Origin: Phycisphaerales bacterium
GTDB taxonomy: Bacteria; Planctomycetota; Phycisphaerae; Phycisphaerales; UBA1924
Assembly: GCA_027083355.1 (NCBI GenBank)
Contig: JALWOY010000041.1
Span: forward strand, 24,057 to 88,056
Reading direction: 5' to 3'
DNA length: 64,000 nucleotides
In this document: positions 36,591 to 44,997 of the stretch, piece by piece
How the letters are laid out: every line of letters begins with the position of its first letter
Position numbering within the stretch: position 1 is the stretch's first letter
Notes under the pieces: model-generated
Seen by the model: the letters and a program-made list of their open reading frames with translations, nothing else
What the model was told of the DNA's origin: nothing
Database searches by the model: none
Translations under genes and position numbers: made by a program

Positions 36591-37009
36591 GCGGTCAGTT
36601 CGTGGGCCGATCTTCGTGCCCGGTGGGCGGGTGTCTGGCCGGGTGTCTGGGGGGCCGGGCGGGGCGTATGGTAGCCGGCTGATTTCTTCGCCCGCGGGTG
36701 AACCGGGGTTCGGCGTCCCCGTAGAAAGATTCGGGATTCGGCCGACCGGGGCGGCGTGAGTGCCGGTCGGCGTCCGCGTTGGCGCTGCAGGCCGATCGGC
36801 GTCGGGGTGGACATCCACCCCGGAGGCGTTGACAATACCGCTCGTGCCGCCCGGGGGGTTGCCGGTGGGCAACGCTCGGCGCGGGCCGGCCGGCGGAGCA
36901 GATCGGCCGCCGCGGCTTGGGGCAACGACGCCAGCGAGGAGCCCGGGGCACAGCACCCCGGCGGGCGCCAAGAAGGGTCCGCACACTGGATCGCACACCG
37001 AGGAGTCGG
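36591..37009. other. Divergent intergenic region upstream of the SPFH operon
   Basis: These 419 bases, very G+C rich, separate the minus-strand ABC permease from the SPFH operon. Open frames exist but are proline/arginine-rich and look non-coding. A TTGACA at 36829-36834 has no matching -10 box. AGGAG at 37001-37005 is the ribosome-binding site of the first SPFH gene. Promoters for both directions are expected here. Confidence 0.4.
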
Positions 37010-39160
37010 ATGAAGGGCGACGCACAGAGTTACGGGCGGGCCGCCGGGGCTTCAATCCTCGGCCTGGTCCTGCAGGTCCTCAGCACGATCACACTCTCGG
37101 TCTACGCCGCCTTCTCGGACGGCGACCACGCGGCGACGACGGCGGCGATGTACGCCGGCGTGGGCGTGCTGGTCTGGATCCCCCTGATCGTGTTGTTCGA
37201 TTTGCACCGCCGGGAGCGGCTCGAATCCATCGAGCTGGATCGGCTCGAGGAAGAATCGGGCACCGGGGTCTTCGAACAGACCGACCAGCCCAGGGCGGCG
37301 CGCACGCTCGAGGCGATGCAGAAATACGCGATGCCGCTGCTGAGCCTGATCGTCGGCGGTCTGCTGTTGACGATCGGGTTCGTGCGGTTTTCGGGCCTCG
37401 GGGGGGAAACGGCGCTGGCCGACACGCAAACCCTGCATAAAGGCTGGGGCATCGCCATCGGTCTGGCGATCGCGATCGTCGGGTTCATCTTCGCCCGGTT
37501 CGTGTCGGGGATGGCAACGCAGCGGATCTGGGCCCCCCTCCGCGCGGGGGCGTCTTATGCCGTCGGCACCGCCATCGTCGGCTTGGCCATCGCGGTGATG
37601 CAGTTCATCGACAAGTCGGCGGGTCGTTCGATCGCGTTGGGCCCCGTGGCGCACGCGATCCCGATTTTCACGATCGTTCTGGGCGCCGAGACGCTGCTGA
37701 ACGTCGTGCTGGACATCTACCGCCCCCGCAAGCCGGGCGAGGACCCCCGGCCCGGGTTCGACTCCCGGCTGCTCGGGCTGCTGGCGGCCCCGGACAAGAT
37801 CGCCGAGAACATCGGCGAAGCACTCAATTATCAGTTCGGCGTCGAGGTCTCCCGGACATGGTTCTACCTGCTGCTGCAGCGCTGGTGGCCCGGGCTGGTG
37901 GCCGTGGCGGTGCTGGTGACATGGGCGATGACGGCGCTGGTGGTGATCCAGCCGCACCAGAGGGCCCTGGTGCTGACATTCGGCAAGCCGACGAAGCCGC
38001 TGCTGAGTTTCGGCGATGTCGACGGTGTCGAGGTGGGGCCCGGGCTGCACATCGTCGCCCCCTGGCCGATGACCGAGGTGTATATCCCGGTCTCGAAAAC
38101 ACGGGACGAGAAGGGCCGGCCCGTCGAGATCCGCACGTCCACGGGCGTCCGGCTGATGAACCTCGGGACGAACCCGCCCAAGCGTGACACCGCGATCCTG
38201 TGGACGAATGAGCACACGCTGCGGGAAGTTTTCAACCTCGTCCAGCCCGCGCATCTCCGCGACGGCATCGGCGGCTCGACGGGCGAAGGCGGGGGCACGA
38301 CGGACCTGTCGCTCGTAGCGATCGAGGCCCCGGTGCAGTACGTCATCGACAACGTCCGCGAATACGACGAGTTCGCCCAGCCCGGGCACCGCGACAGGCT
38401 GCTGCGTCTGCTCGGCCAGCGGGAGCTGCTGCACTTGCTCGCCTCGACGAGCATCGACCGCGTGCTGGGCGCGGGGCGTGCGGAACTCGCCGAGGCGTTG
38501 CGTCGGCGGCTTGAAATCGCGTACAGCGCGGTCCCCGTCGGGGGGGGCGAGGTCCGCCCCGCGGGCGTCCGGCTGACGGATGTCGGCTCGGGCTTCGTGC
38601 ACCCGCCGAAGGACGCGGCGCGGAGCTTCGAACGCGTCGTGCAGGCGGGGCAGGTGCTCGAGGCGAAGATCGAGGCCGCGACGGAGGACAAGATCCGCAT
38701 CCTGACGGAGGTGGCGCCGCCGATCACCCGTGATGACGGCTCGGTCGTGACGACCGAGGACATCGTCGCACGGATCGACAACCTGACCGCGATGCTCGAA
38801 GCGGGTGCCCCTCGGAGCGAGATCGCATCGAAGGAACTCGCGATCCAGCACCTGCTCGAAGAGGCGGGCGGCGAGGCGGGCGCGTCGCTGATCGCCGCCA
38901 GCGCCCAGCGGTGGGACACGCACATGGGCGAGCGCGGCAAGGCGGCGTTGTTCACCGGCCAGCTGGCGTCGTACGAGGCGGCCCCGTCGCTCTACAAGTC
39001 GAAGAAGTATTTCGACGCGCTGCTCGATATCATGGCCCCCTCGCGGGTCTACCTCACGAGCGAGCGTCTCAAAGACCTGAACATCGTTATCGAGTTGCAA
39101 TCCCGCGACACGGGGATCGACCTGTTCAACCCCGAAGAGGGCAACCCGAACGCGCCCTGA
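37010..39160 (+). CDS. Polytopic SPFH (band-7/HflK-like) protein
   Basis: This 716-residue protein has an unusual build. About seven hydrophobic helices fill residues 1-310, the last being WPGLVAVAVLVTWAMTALVV. An SPFH/band-7 domain then begins at VIQPHQRALVLTFGKPTKPL and a helical C-terminal region follows (AARSFERVVQAGQVLEAKIE...). Ordinary HflK has a single helix. SPFH proteins assemble into ring-like cages on membranes and in E. coli restrain the FtsH protease. AGGAG lies five bases before the ATG. Two further SPFH genes follow at once, so the three probably form one hetero-oligomer. The function here is unknown. Confidence 0.8.
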   Translation: MKGDAQSYGRAAGASILGLVLQVLSTITLSVYAAFSDGDHAATTAAMYAGVGVLVWIPLIVLFDLHRRERLESIELDRLEEESGTGVFEQTDQPRAARTLEAMQKYAMPLLSLIVGGLLLTIGFVRFSGLGGETALADTQTLHKGWGIAIGLAIAIVGFIFARFVSGMATQRIWAPLRAGASYAVGTAIVGLAIAVMQFIDKSAGRSIALGPVAHAIPIFTIVLGAETLLNVVLDIYRPRKPGEDPRPGFDSRLLGLLAAPDKIAENIGEALNYQFGVEVSRTWFYLLLQRWWPGLVAVAVLVTWAMTALVVIQPHQRALVLTFGKPTKPLLSFGDVDGVEVGPGLHIVAPWPMTEVYIPVSKTRDEKGRPVEIRTSTGVRLMNLGTNPPKRDTAILWTNEHTLREVFNLVQPAHLRDGIGGSTGEGGGTTDLSLVAIEAPVQYVIDNVREYDEFAQPGHRDRLLRLLGQRELLHLLASTSIDRVLGAGRAELAEALRRRLEIAYSAVPVGGGEVRPAGVRLTDVGSGFVHPPKDAARSFERVVQAGQVLEAKIEAATEDKIRILTEVAPPITRDDGSVVTTEDIVARIDNLTAMLEAGAPRSEIASKELAIQHLLEEAGGEAGASLIAASAQRWDTHMGERGKAALFTGQLASYEAAPSLYKSKKYFDALLDIMAPSRVYLTSERLKDLNIVIELQSRDTGIDLFNPEEGNPNAP

Positions 39161-39176
39161 CCAGAGGAGTCTCTCA

Positions 39177-40220
39177 GTGCAGAAATTGCTGCGACCACTG
39201 CTCGCCGTGTTGTTCGTGCTGGCGATCATCGCCTTCGCGTTCACATACAAGGTGCGGTTCACAGAAAAGGCCGTCGTCACCACGTTCGGCAAGGCGGGCG
39301 AGAACGCCGTCGTCTCGACGCCGGGCCTGAAGTTCAAATGGCCCTACCCGATCCAGTCCGTCACCAAGTACGACACACAGGTGCGGGTGCTGCAGACGCA
39401 GAGCCAGACGCAGCAGACGGCCGACGATGCACAGATCATCGTCGAGGCGTTCGCGGCGTGGCGTGTGTCTGACCCGTTGGCGTTCTTCCAGCGATTCTCG
39501 AACGCGGGCGGGCGGGCCGAGGACCACTTCGCCCAGGCCGAGGACATCCTGCGGACGTCGCTCCGGAGCGCGTTGGGCGAGACGAGCAAATATCGGCTCG
39601 ACGAGTTGTTCAACGCGGACCCCTCGAAGAACAAGCTCGGCGAGCTCGAGGGCCGGATCCATGATCTGCTGACCCACGGCGGGGGCGAGGGCGATCAGCA
39701 ACAGGGCGGTCTGAGCGAGTACGGCATCGAGGTTGCGCTGGTCGGGATCAACCGCGTGCTGCTGCCGGAAGACACGACCAAGGAAGTGATCAAGCGGATG
39801 GGGGCCAACCGCGACCGGCTGGCACAGGAACTGGAAAGCCAGGGGGCGGCCCGTGCCACGGCGATCCGCGCCAAAGCCGAGGCCGACGCGAGGAAGATCC
39901 GCGCGTTCGCCGAGCGCCGTGCCGCGGAGATCCGCGCCAAGGGCGAGGCCGAGGCTTCGGTGTACCTGAAACAACAGGCGAGCAACCCCGAGCTGGCCGT
40001 GTTCCTCCAGAATGTCGAGATGATGCGAAAAGCGATGGCCAAACGGTTCACGCTCGTGCTCTCGGCGTCCGACTTCGGGATGGGTCTGTTCAGCCCGTCG
40101 GCGCTCGAGGGGCTCGCCCCCGGTGAATTCCCGACGAAGCTGCCCGACGACGCCGACCTGTTCAAGGGCCGGGCGTCGCGCGGGTCGATGATCCGTGACG
40201 CGGTGGAGGGCGCGCCGTGA
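39177..40220 (+). CDS. SPFH protein, HflC-like
   Basis: This 347-residue protein has one N-terminal membrane helix (LLAVLFVLAIIAFAFTYKV), then a band-7 domain: EKAVVTTFGKAGENAVVSTP, PGLKFKWPYPIQSVTKYDTQ, AQIIVEAFAAWRVSDPLAFF. A long Ala/Glu/Arg helix follows (AARATAIRAKAEADARKIRA), the coiled-coil typical of HflC and stomatins. The GTG start lies 16 bases past the previous gene and is preceded by GAGGAG. Its last four bases overlap the next start (GTGA). It is closest in architecture to HflC; the partner would be one of the flanking SPFH proteins. Confidence 0.88.
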   Translation: MQKLLRPLLAVLFVLAIIAFAFTYKVRFTEKAVVTTFGKAGENAVVSTPGLKFKWPYPIQSVTKYDTQVRVLQTQSQTQQTADDAQIIVEAFAAWRVSDPLAFFQRFSNAGGRAEDHFAQAEDILRTSLRSALGETSKYRLDELFNADPSKNKLGELEGRIHDLLTHGGGEGDQQQGGLSEYGIEVALVGINRVLLPEDTTKEVIKRMGANRDRLAQELESQGAARATAIRAKAEADARKIRAFAERRAAEIRAKGEAEASVYLKQQASNPELAVFLQNVEMMRKAMAKRFTLVLSASDFGMGLFSPSALEGLAPGEFPTKLPDDADLFKGRASRGSMIRDAVEGAP

Positions 40221-41674
40221 CCGAGCCCCCGATCGACAACCGGGGCGACGAAGCCCCCCGCCCGGATGCGCCGGTCCCCCCCGAGCCCGAGGCTCGATCG
40301 GCCTCGGTCCGTCTCCGCGAGGGGAACGAGACGAACGACGCGGCCCTCATGGACCCGGCGAACCAGTCGCTGGCCGACGCGTTGCGGATCACCTATTACC
40401 TGCTCCAGGGGGCGATGGTCGTGCTCGCGGCCCTCTTTGTCCTCAGCGGGTTCCAGACCGTCCGCGAGGGCGAGCGGGGCATCAGCGTGCTGTTCGGGCG
40501 GACGGTCAGCACCAACCTCGAGCCGGGGTTCCACTTCGCTGCGCCGTACCCGTTCGGCGAGATGATCAAGGTCGACACGGGCAATATCGCGCCGTCGCTG
40601 AAGCGCTCGTTCTGGCCCGCGATGAAGGAATCCGAGCTCGACAACCCCGTCGACGACATCCGCAAGGACGGACAGCTGAACCCGGAACGGGACGGCTCAC
40701 TGCTCACGGCGGACCTGAACCTGGCTCATACGCAGTGGCAGGCGGTGTACCGCCGGGTGAACCCGCTCCAGTACGTCGAGAACATCAATCCCGATTACGA
40801 GAGCAAGATCGTCCAGTCCGCGCTCGAGCGCGGGGTCGTCCGGACACTGGCGGTCATCCCGATCGACGAGCTCCTCAAGCCGCAGGAGGGCGGGATCAAG
40901 GCGATCTCGGACCGGGCCAAAGAGATCGCGCAGGAAACCCTCGACGATATCGGCGCGGGGATCAAGATCGAGCAGTTCGAGCTGAGCCGGCGGACCCCTC
41001 CCGCGACATTGCTGCGGAAATTCAGGGCCGTGCTCGACGCCCGGAGCGAGGCGCAGAAGGCGATCACCGAGGCGCGGGGCGAACGCGACAAGCTGATGAA
41101 TGAGGCCGCGGGCGAGGCCGCCGGGGTGCTTCTCTGGCTGATCAACCGCTACGAGACGGCGATCGAGGCGGGCGACGGGGCCGACGCCGAGTCCCTGCTG
41201 GCACAGATCGATTCGATCATCGAAGGCAATGCGATCACGATCGATCCATCGGCCGCCGACGACCCGCTCGCGGCGGACGTGCTCGCGCGTGCCCGCGGCA
41301 AATCGGCCTCCGGCGAGGTGGTCGAGACGATCCAGAACGCCAAGGTGGACCGCATCGCGGTGGTCCAGGAAGCCCAGGGCGACCTCGAGTTCTTCAAGGC
41401 CAAGCAGGAGCAGTTCGAGGCGAACTCCGAGCTGATGGTCCGGCGCGACTGGGCGTCGGCGTGGACGGCCTTCCAGGATCAGGATTTCGTGCAGACCATG
41501 CAGCTGCCCCTCGGGCCGATGGTCGAGCTGCGGATCAACGAGGACCCGGACATCATCAAGAACATGGACCGGGCCCAGAAGCAGCGCGAACGCGAGAAGA
41601 CCGCCGAGGAACGCATCAAGAAAATCCGCGAGAACAAGTACAAGGTCGACACCAGTATCAGGGTGGAAGGATAA
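40217..41674 (+). CDS. SPFH protein, HflK-like
   Basis: This 485-residue protein has a proline-rich cytoplasmic N-terminus (1-58), one membrane helix (LLQGAMVVLAALFVLSGF), then a band-7 domain: TVREGERGISVLFGRTVSTN, LEPGFHFAAPYPFGEMIKVD, LLTADLNLAHTQWQAVYRRV. A long helical tail (residues about 270-485, very rich in Glu, Arg and Lys) ends it. The tail has two parts split by a segment with AAGVLLWLINRYETAIEAG. The GTG start overlaps the previous stop. The stop is directly followed by the ABC ATPase start with no gap, which ties the SPFH proteins to the exporter translationally. Confidence 0.87.
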   Translation: MTEPPIDNRGDEAPRPDAPVPPEPEARSASVRLREGNETNDAALMDPANQSLADALRITYYLLQGAMVVLAALFVLSGFQTVREGERGISVLFGRTVSTNLEPGFHFAAPYPFGEMIKVDTGNIAPSLKRSFWPAMKESELDNPVDDIRKDGQLNPERDGSLLTADLNLAHTQWQAVYRRVNPLQYVENINPDYESKIVQSALERGVVRTLAVIPIDELLKPQEGGIKAISDRAKEIAQETLDDIGAGIKIEQFELSRRTPPATLLRKFRAVLDARSEAQKAITEARGERDKLMNEAAGEAAGVLLWLINRYETAIEAGDGADAESLLAQIDSIIEGNAITIDPSAADDPLAADVLARARGKSASGEVVETIQNAKVDRIAVVQEAQGDLEFFKAKQEQFEANSELMVRRDWASAWTAFQDQDFVQTMQLPLGPMVELRINEDPDIIKNMDRAQKQREREKTAEERIKKIRENKYKVDTSIRVEG

Positions 41675-43033
41675 ATGGCGTATGGCGCGCAGACGATGAC
41701 CCCGGCGGACAAGCCGGGCACGGCCCGCAAGCCCGTGGTGGCGTGCCAGGGGCTGACGAAAGTCTTCAAAGACTTCTGGATGCGGCAACGCGCCCGCGCC
41801 GTCGACGCGGTCACGTTCCACATCGAGCCCCGCGAGATCTTCGGGCTCCTCGGCCCCAACGGTTCGGGCAAGAGCACCACGATCAAACTGATCCTCGGGC
41901 TGCTGCGCCCCACCCGGGGGCGGATCGCCGTCTTCGGCAAGGATCCGACCGATGTCCGCATCAAACGCCGGATCGGGTACCTGCCGGAGGAAAGCTACCT
42001 CTACGGTTTTCTCAACGCACGCGAGACGCTGGACTACTACGGCAAGCTGTTCGAGCAGGACCGACGGACGCGCCGGAGCAGGACCGACGAGCTGCTCGAC
42101 ATGGTGGGGCTGACGCACGTGCAGCACCGGCCCGTGCGTGAATATTCCAAGGGCATGCAGCGGCGGATCGGGATCGCCCAGGCGCTGATCAACGACCCCG
42201 ACCTGCTCATCCTCGACGAGCCGACAACGGGCCTCGACCCGATCGGGACGCGACAGGTGAAAGACCTGATCCTCGAACTGGGCCGGCGGGGCAAGAGCGT
42301 GCTGCTGTCGAGCCACCTGCTGACCGACGTCGAGGATGTCGTCGACCGGATGGTGATCCTCTACGGCGGGAAAATCCGCCGGGAAGGCCCGCGCGACGAA
42401 CTGCTGACGCGGCGCGAGACGACCGCCATCGAGACGGATGCGCTCGACGACGAGACGATCGCCGAGATCGACCGCCTGATCCGTCAACGGACACACGGCG
42501 AGAAAGCCGTGCGATCGGTGAGCAAGCCCCGCCAGCGGCTCGAGGAGCTGTTCCTCGGCATCGTCGAGGACGCCAAGCGCGAGCAGGCCGAGACGAGCGG
42601 TGCCACGCACGGCGGCACGACCGCCTCGTTCCTGAAAGCCGCGGGCGATGCAGCCGCCGGTCCCGCCGGGGAGGAACTGATCGAATCGCTCATGACCGAC
42701 GACGAACCGGACGCCGCGTCCGGGGCCGACTCGGCCGTCGCCCCCCAAACCGACGGGTCTGATGACGAATCATCCCGTGACGACGTGCTGTCCGCCCTGC
42801 TTGAATCGGACGAGTCCGCCGAGGAGAACCATCGCTCGGTACTCGCGGAATCGGCAAAGTCCGACGACGACACGGGCGACCGGGCATCCCCGAGCGAGAC
42901 CGTGGGCGATCACGCCGGGTCGTCCGAACACACCGCGACGGAGGGCGTCGATCTCGACGTGATCGGTTCGCTCATCGACGAGGACGAAGGAGACGGCGAC
43001 GCAACCGAAAATGACCGGGGGCGTGAAGGATGA
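41675..43033 (+). CDS. ABC transporter ATPase with long acidic C-terminal tail
   Basis: The N-terminal ~300 residues are a CcmA/NatA-type ATPase: Walker A GPNGSGKST, IGYLPEESYLYGFLNARETL around the Q-loop, signature YSKGMQRRIG, Walker B LLILDEPTTGLDP and switch LSSHLL. The last ~140 residues are low-complexity and strongly acidic (for example DDESSRDDVLSALLESDESA), unlike normal family members. Two short hydrophobic-acidic repeats stand out, ELIESLMTDDEPD and DVIGSLIDEDEGD, with DDVLSALLESDES between, which could be docking motifs. The gene starts on the base after the SPFH stop and overlaps the permease by four bases. Confidence 0.88.
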   Translation: MAYGAQTMTPADKPGTARKPVVACQGLTKVFKDFWMRQRARAVDAVTFHIEPREIFGLLGPNGSGKSTTIKLILGLLRPTRGRIAVFGKDPTDVRIKRRIGYLPEESYLYGFLNARETLDYYGKLFEQDRRTRRSRTDELLDMVGLTHVQHRPVREYSKGMQRRIGIAQALINDPDLLILDEPTTGLDPIGTRQVKDLILELGRRGKSVLLSSHLLTDVEDVVDRMVILYGGKIRREGPRDELLTRRETTAIETDALDDETIAEIDRLIRQRTHGEKAVRSVSKPRQRLEELFLGIVEDAKREQAETSGATHGGTTASFLKAAGDAAAGPAGEELIESLMTDDEPDAASGADSAVAPQTDGSDDESSRDDVLSALLESDESAEENHRSVLAESAKSDDDTGDRASPSETVGDHAGSSEHTATEGVDLDVIGSLIDEDEGDGDATENDRGREG

Positions 43034-44961
43034 AGCTCCGTGATCTGCCCGGCGCGATCAACCGGACGCAGCAGACCCGATGGTTCAAGATCGCGGCGAC
43101 GGTCGCGCTGGTGCTGATCGTCGGCGGGCTGTACGGCTGGTACGCCGTCGGGGTCGCCTCGGGCAGGATCGGCGAGATCGATGCCACACTCGACAAGTTG
43201 AGCGAGGCCGCCGGGGGCAACGCCGATCTGAGCCTGATGCGCGGCGTGCTGCAGAACGCCGAGTCGACCGGGCTGGGTGTCGCGGCCGTGGTCGTCGTGG
43301 TGGTCGGGGCGATCACGATCTGGCTCGGGCTCGGGTTGACGTATCTGCTGCTCGCGTTCGTCGCCGCGGCCGTCGCGTTTCCCCTGTCCCTGTTCGAGTC
43401 GACCGAGGTCTACGCCCGTCTGATCTTCGGGGTCGTCGTGCTGTCGGCCTCGTTCACGGTGCTGATGCAGGCGTTGCGTGTGCTGTTGTCCGGTCCCGGG
43501 CCCGTGATGGCGGTGGCGAGGAACATGCTCACCGAGGCGGTGCGCATGAAAGTGTCGATCGTGCTGATCGTCCTGCTGATCCTGGGCCTGACGGTGCTGC
43601 CCGGGGTGCTCGACGCCGAGCAGCCGCTGCGGTACCGCGTGCAGACGTTCTTCCAGTATTCCATCTCCGGCATGTTCTGGGTCCTCGCCGTGCTGACGCT
43701 CGCGTTCGGCGTGGCGTCGATCACCTCCGAGCAGCGGGACAAGGTGCTGTGGCAGACGATCACCAAGCCCGTCGCGAGCTGGCAATATCTTCTGGGCAAG
43801 TGGATCGGGCTTGTCGGCCTCAACGCCGTGCTGCTGCTCGTCGGGGCTTCGGGCATCTTCCTGTTTGCCGAGTATCTCCGGCAGCAGCCCGCCATCGGTG
43901 AGCAGGAGGCCTACATCGCGGAATCGGGGTCGGGCATGCCCACCGAGGACCGGTTCATCCTGGAGACGCGCGTGATGACCGCCCGGCGTTCGGTCGGCAT
44001 CGAGATCCCCAAGGAGTTCTCGGTCGATCACCCCGATTTCCAGCGGGCCGTCAGGGAATACATCGAAAACCAGAGGCTGACCGACCCCGAGTTCGCCACC
44101 ACGCCCGACGAGCTCGACAAGGTCGTGTCCGATCTGCACGAGAGCCAGCTGCGGATCTACCGCTCGGTGCCCGCCGGGGGGCGGCGTGTCTACCGCATCC
44201 CGGGTCTGAAGCACGCCAAGGAGAACAACACCCCCCTCACGCTCCGCTTCAGGATCGACGCCCAGGGCAACCGCCCCGACATCTTCTACGACATGAGCTT
44301 CGTCATCCTGAGCGCCGACAACCCCACCCCGATCACCAAGAGGATGGGGCTGGGTTATTTCCACAACATCCCGCTCGACCCCGCCATGATCGGCGACGAC
44401 GGCGCCATCGAGTTGCAGGTCTACAACGGCGCGCTGTTCATCGACCCGTCCGGCGCTCTGGGCATCCGCCCCAACCCCACGGCCGTGAGCATCCCCGAGA
44501 ACGGCATCGAGGTCTCGTACAAGGCCGGCAGTTACCGCATGAACTACCTGCGCGTCATGCTCGTGCTGCTCGTGAAACTCGCCTTCCTCGCGATGATCGG
44601 CATCGCCGCGTCCACTTTCCTCAGCTTCCCGGTCGCGTGTCTCGTCGCGTTCGGGGTCTTCCTGCTCGCCGAGATGTCCGGGTTCCTTGTTGTCGCCGCC
44701 GATGTCTACGGTTCCACCGGAAAGCACGGCGAGTTCCTGTGGTACAAGTGGGTCACGAGCGGCCTGACAGACTTCCTCGGCAATCTCTTCCGCGTCTACA
44801 GCGACCTCAAGCCCGTCCGGCGGATCGTCGACGGTCGGCTCATGCCGTGGTCGAGCGTCGCGGCGGGGACGCTCGTGCTGCTGAGCACGACGGCATTGCT
44901 GTTCGCCGTGGCGGTCGCGGTGTTCAGGAAGCGAGAACTGGCAATTTACTCGGGTCAATAG
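43030..44961 (+). CDS. ABC-2 permease with large periplasmic domain
   Basis: This 643-residue membrane protein has two or three N-terminal helices (residues about 18-130), the coupling region SEQRDKVLWQTITKPVASWQ, and helices to about residue 285. A ~220-residue extracytoplasmic domain follows (about 290-510, including FRIDAQGNRPDIFYDMSFVI), then four C-terminal helices. The ATG overlaps the ATPase stop (ATGA). It forms the exporter with that ATPase. The extracytoplasmic domain might contact the downstream helical-repeat protein or the lipoprotein at 32386 (inference). The substrate is unknown. Confidence 0.85.
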   Translation: MKLRDLPGAINRTQQTRWFKIAATVALVLIVGGLYGWYAVGVASGRIGEIDATLDKLSEAAGGNADLSLMRGVLQNAESTGLGVAAVVVVVVGAITIWLGLGLTYLLLAFVAAAVAFPLSLFESTEVYARLIFGVVVLSASFTVLMQALRVLLSGPGPVMAVARNMLTEAVRMKVSIVLIVLLILGLTVLPGVLDAEQPLRYRVQTFFQYSISGMFWVLAVLTLAFGVASITSEQRDKVLWQTITKPVASWQYLLGKWIGLVGLNAVLLLVGASGIFLFAEYLRQQPAIGEQEAYIAESGSGMPTEDRFILETRVMTARRSVGIEIPKEFSVDHPDFQRAVREYIENQRLTDPEFATTPDELDKVVSDLHESQLRIYRSVPAGGRRVYRIPGLKHAKENNTPLTLRFRIDAQGNRPDIFYDMSFVILSADNPTPITKRMGLGYFHNIPLDPAMIGDDGAIELQVYNGALFIDPSGALGIRPNPTAVSIPENGIEVSYKAGSYRMNYLRVMLVLLVKLAFLAMIGIAASTFLSFPVACLVAFGVFLLAEMSGFLVVAADVYGSTGKHGEFLWYKWVTSGLTDFLGNLFRVYSDLKPVRRIVDGRLMPWSSVAAGTLVLLSTTALLFAVAVAVFRKRELAIYSGQ

Positions 44962-44997
44962 TCCAACCCGCCCCCCGGGCGGCATCCGGAGAGCAAC

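Noticed and set aside
36829..36834. TTGACA as a -35 box for the SPFH operon
   Set aside because: There is no -10-like sequence at 16-19 bases downstream and it is 175 bases from the start codon.
36591..37055. N-terminal extension of the ABC permease by about 155 residues
   Set aside because: The extension is Pro/Arg/Gly-rich without conserved character, and MIPLLAIARNAF is a normal permease start.
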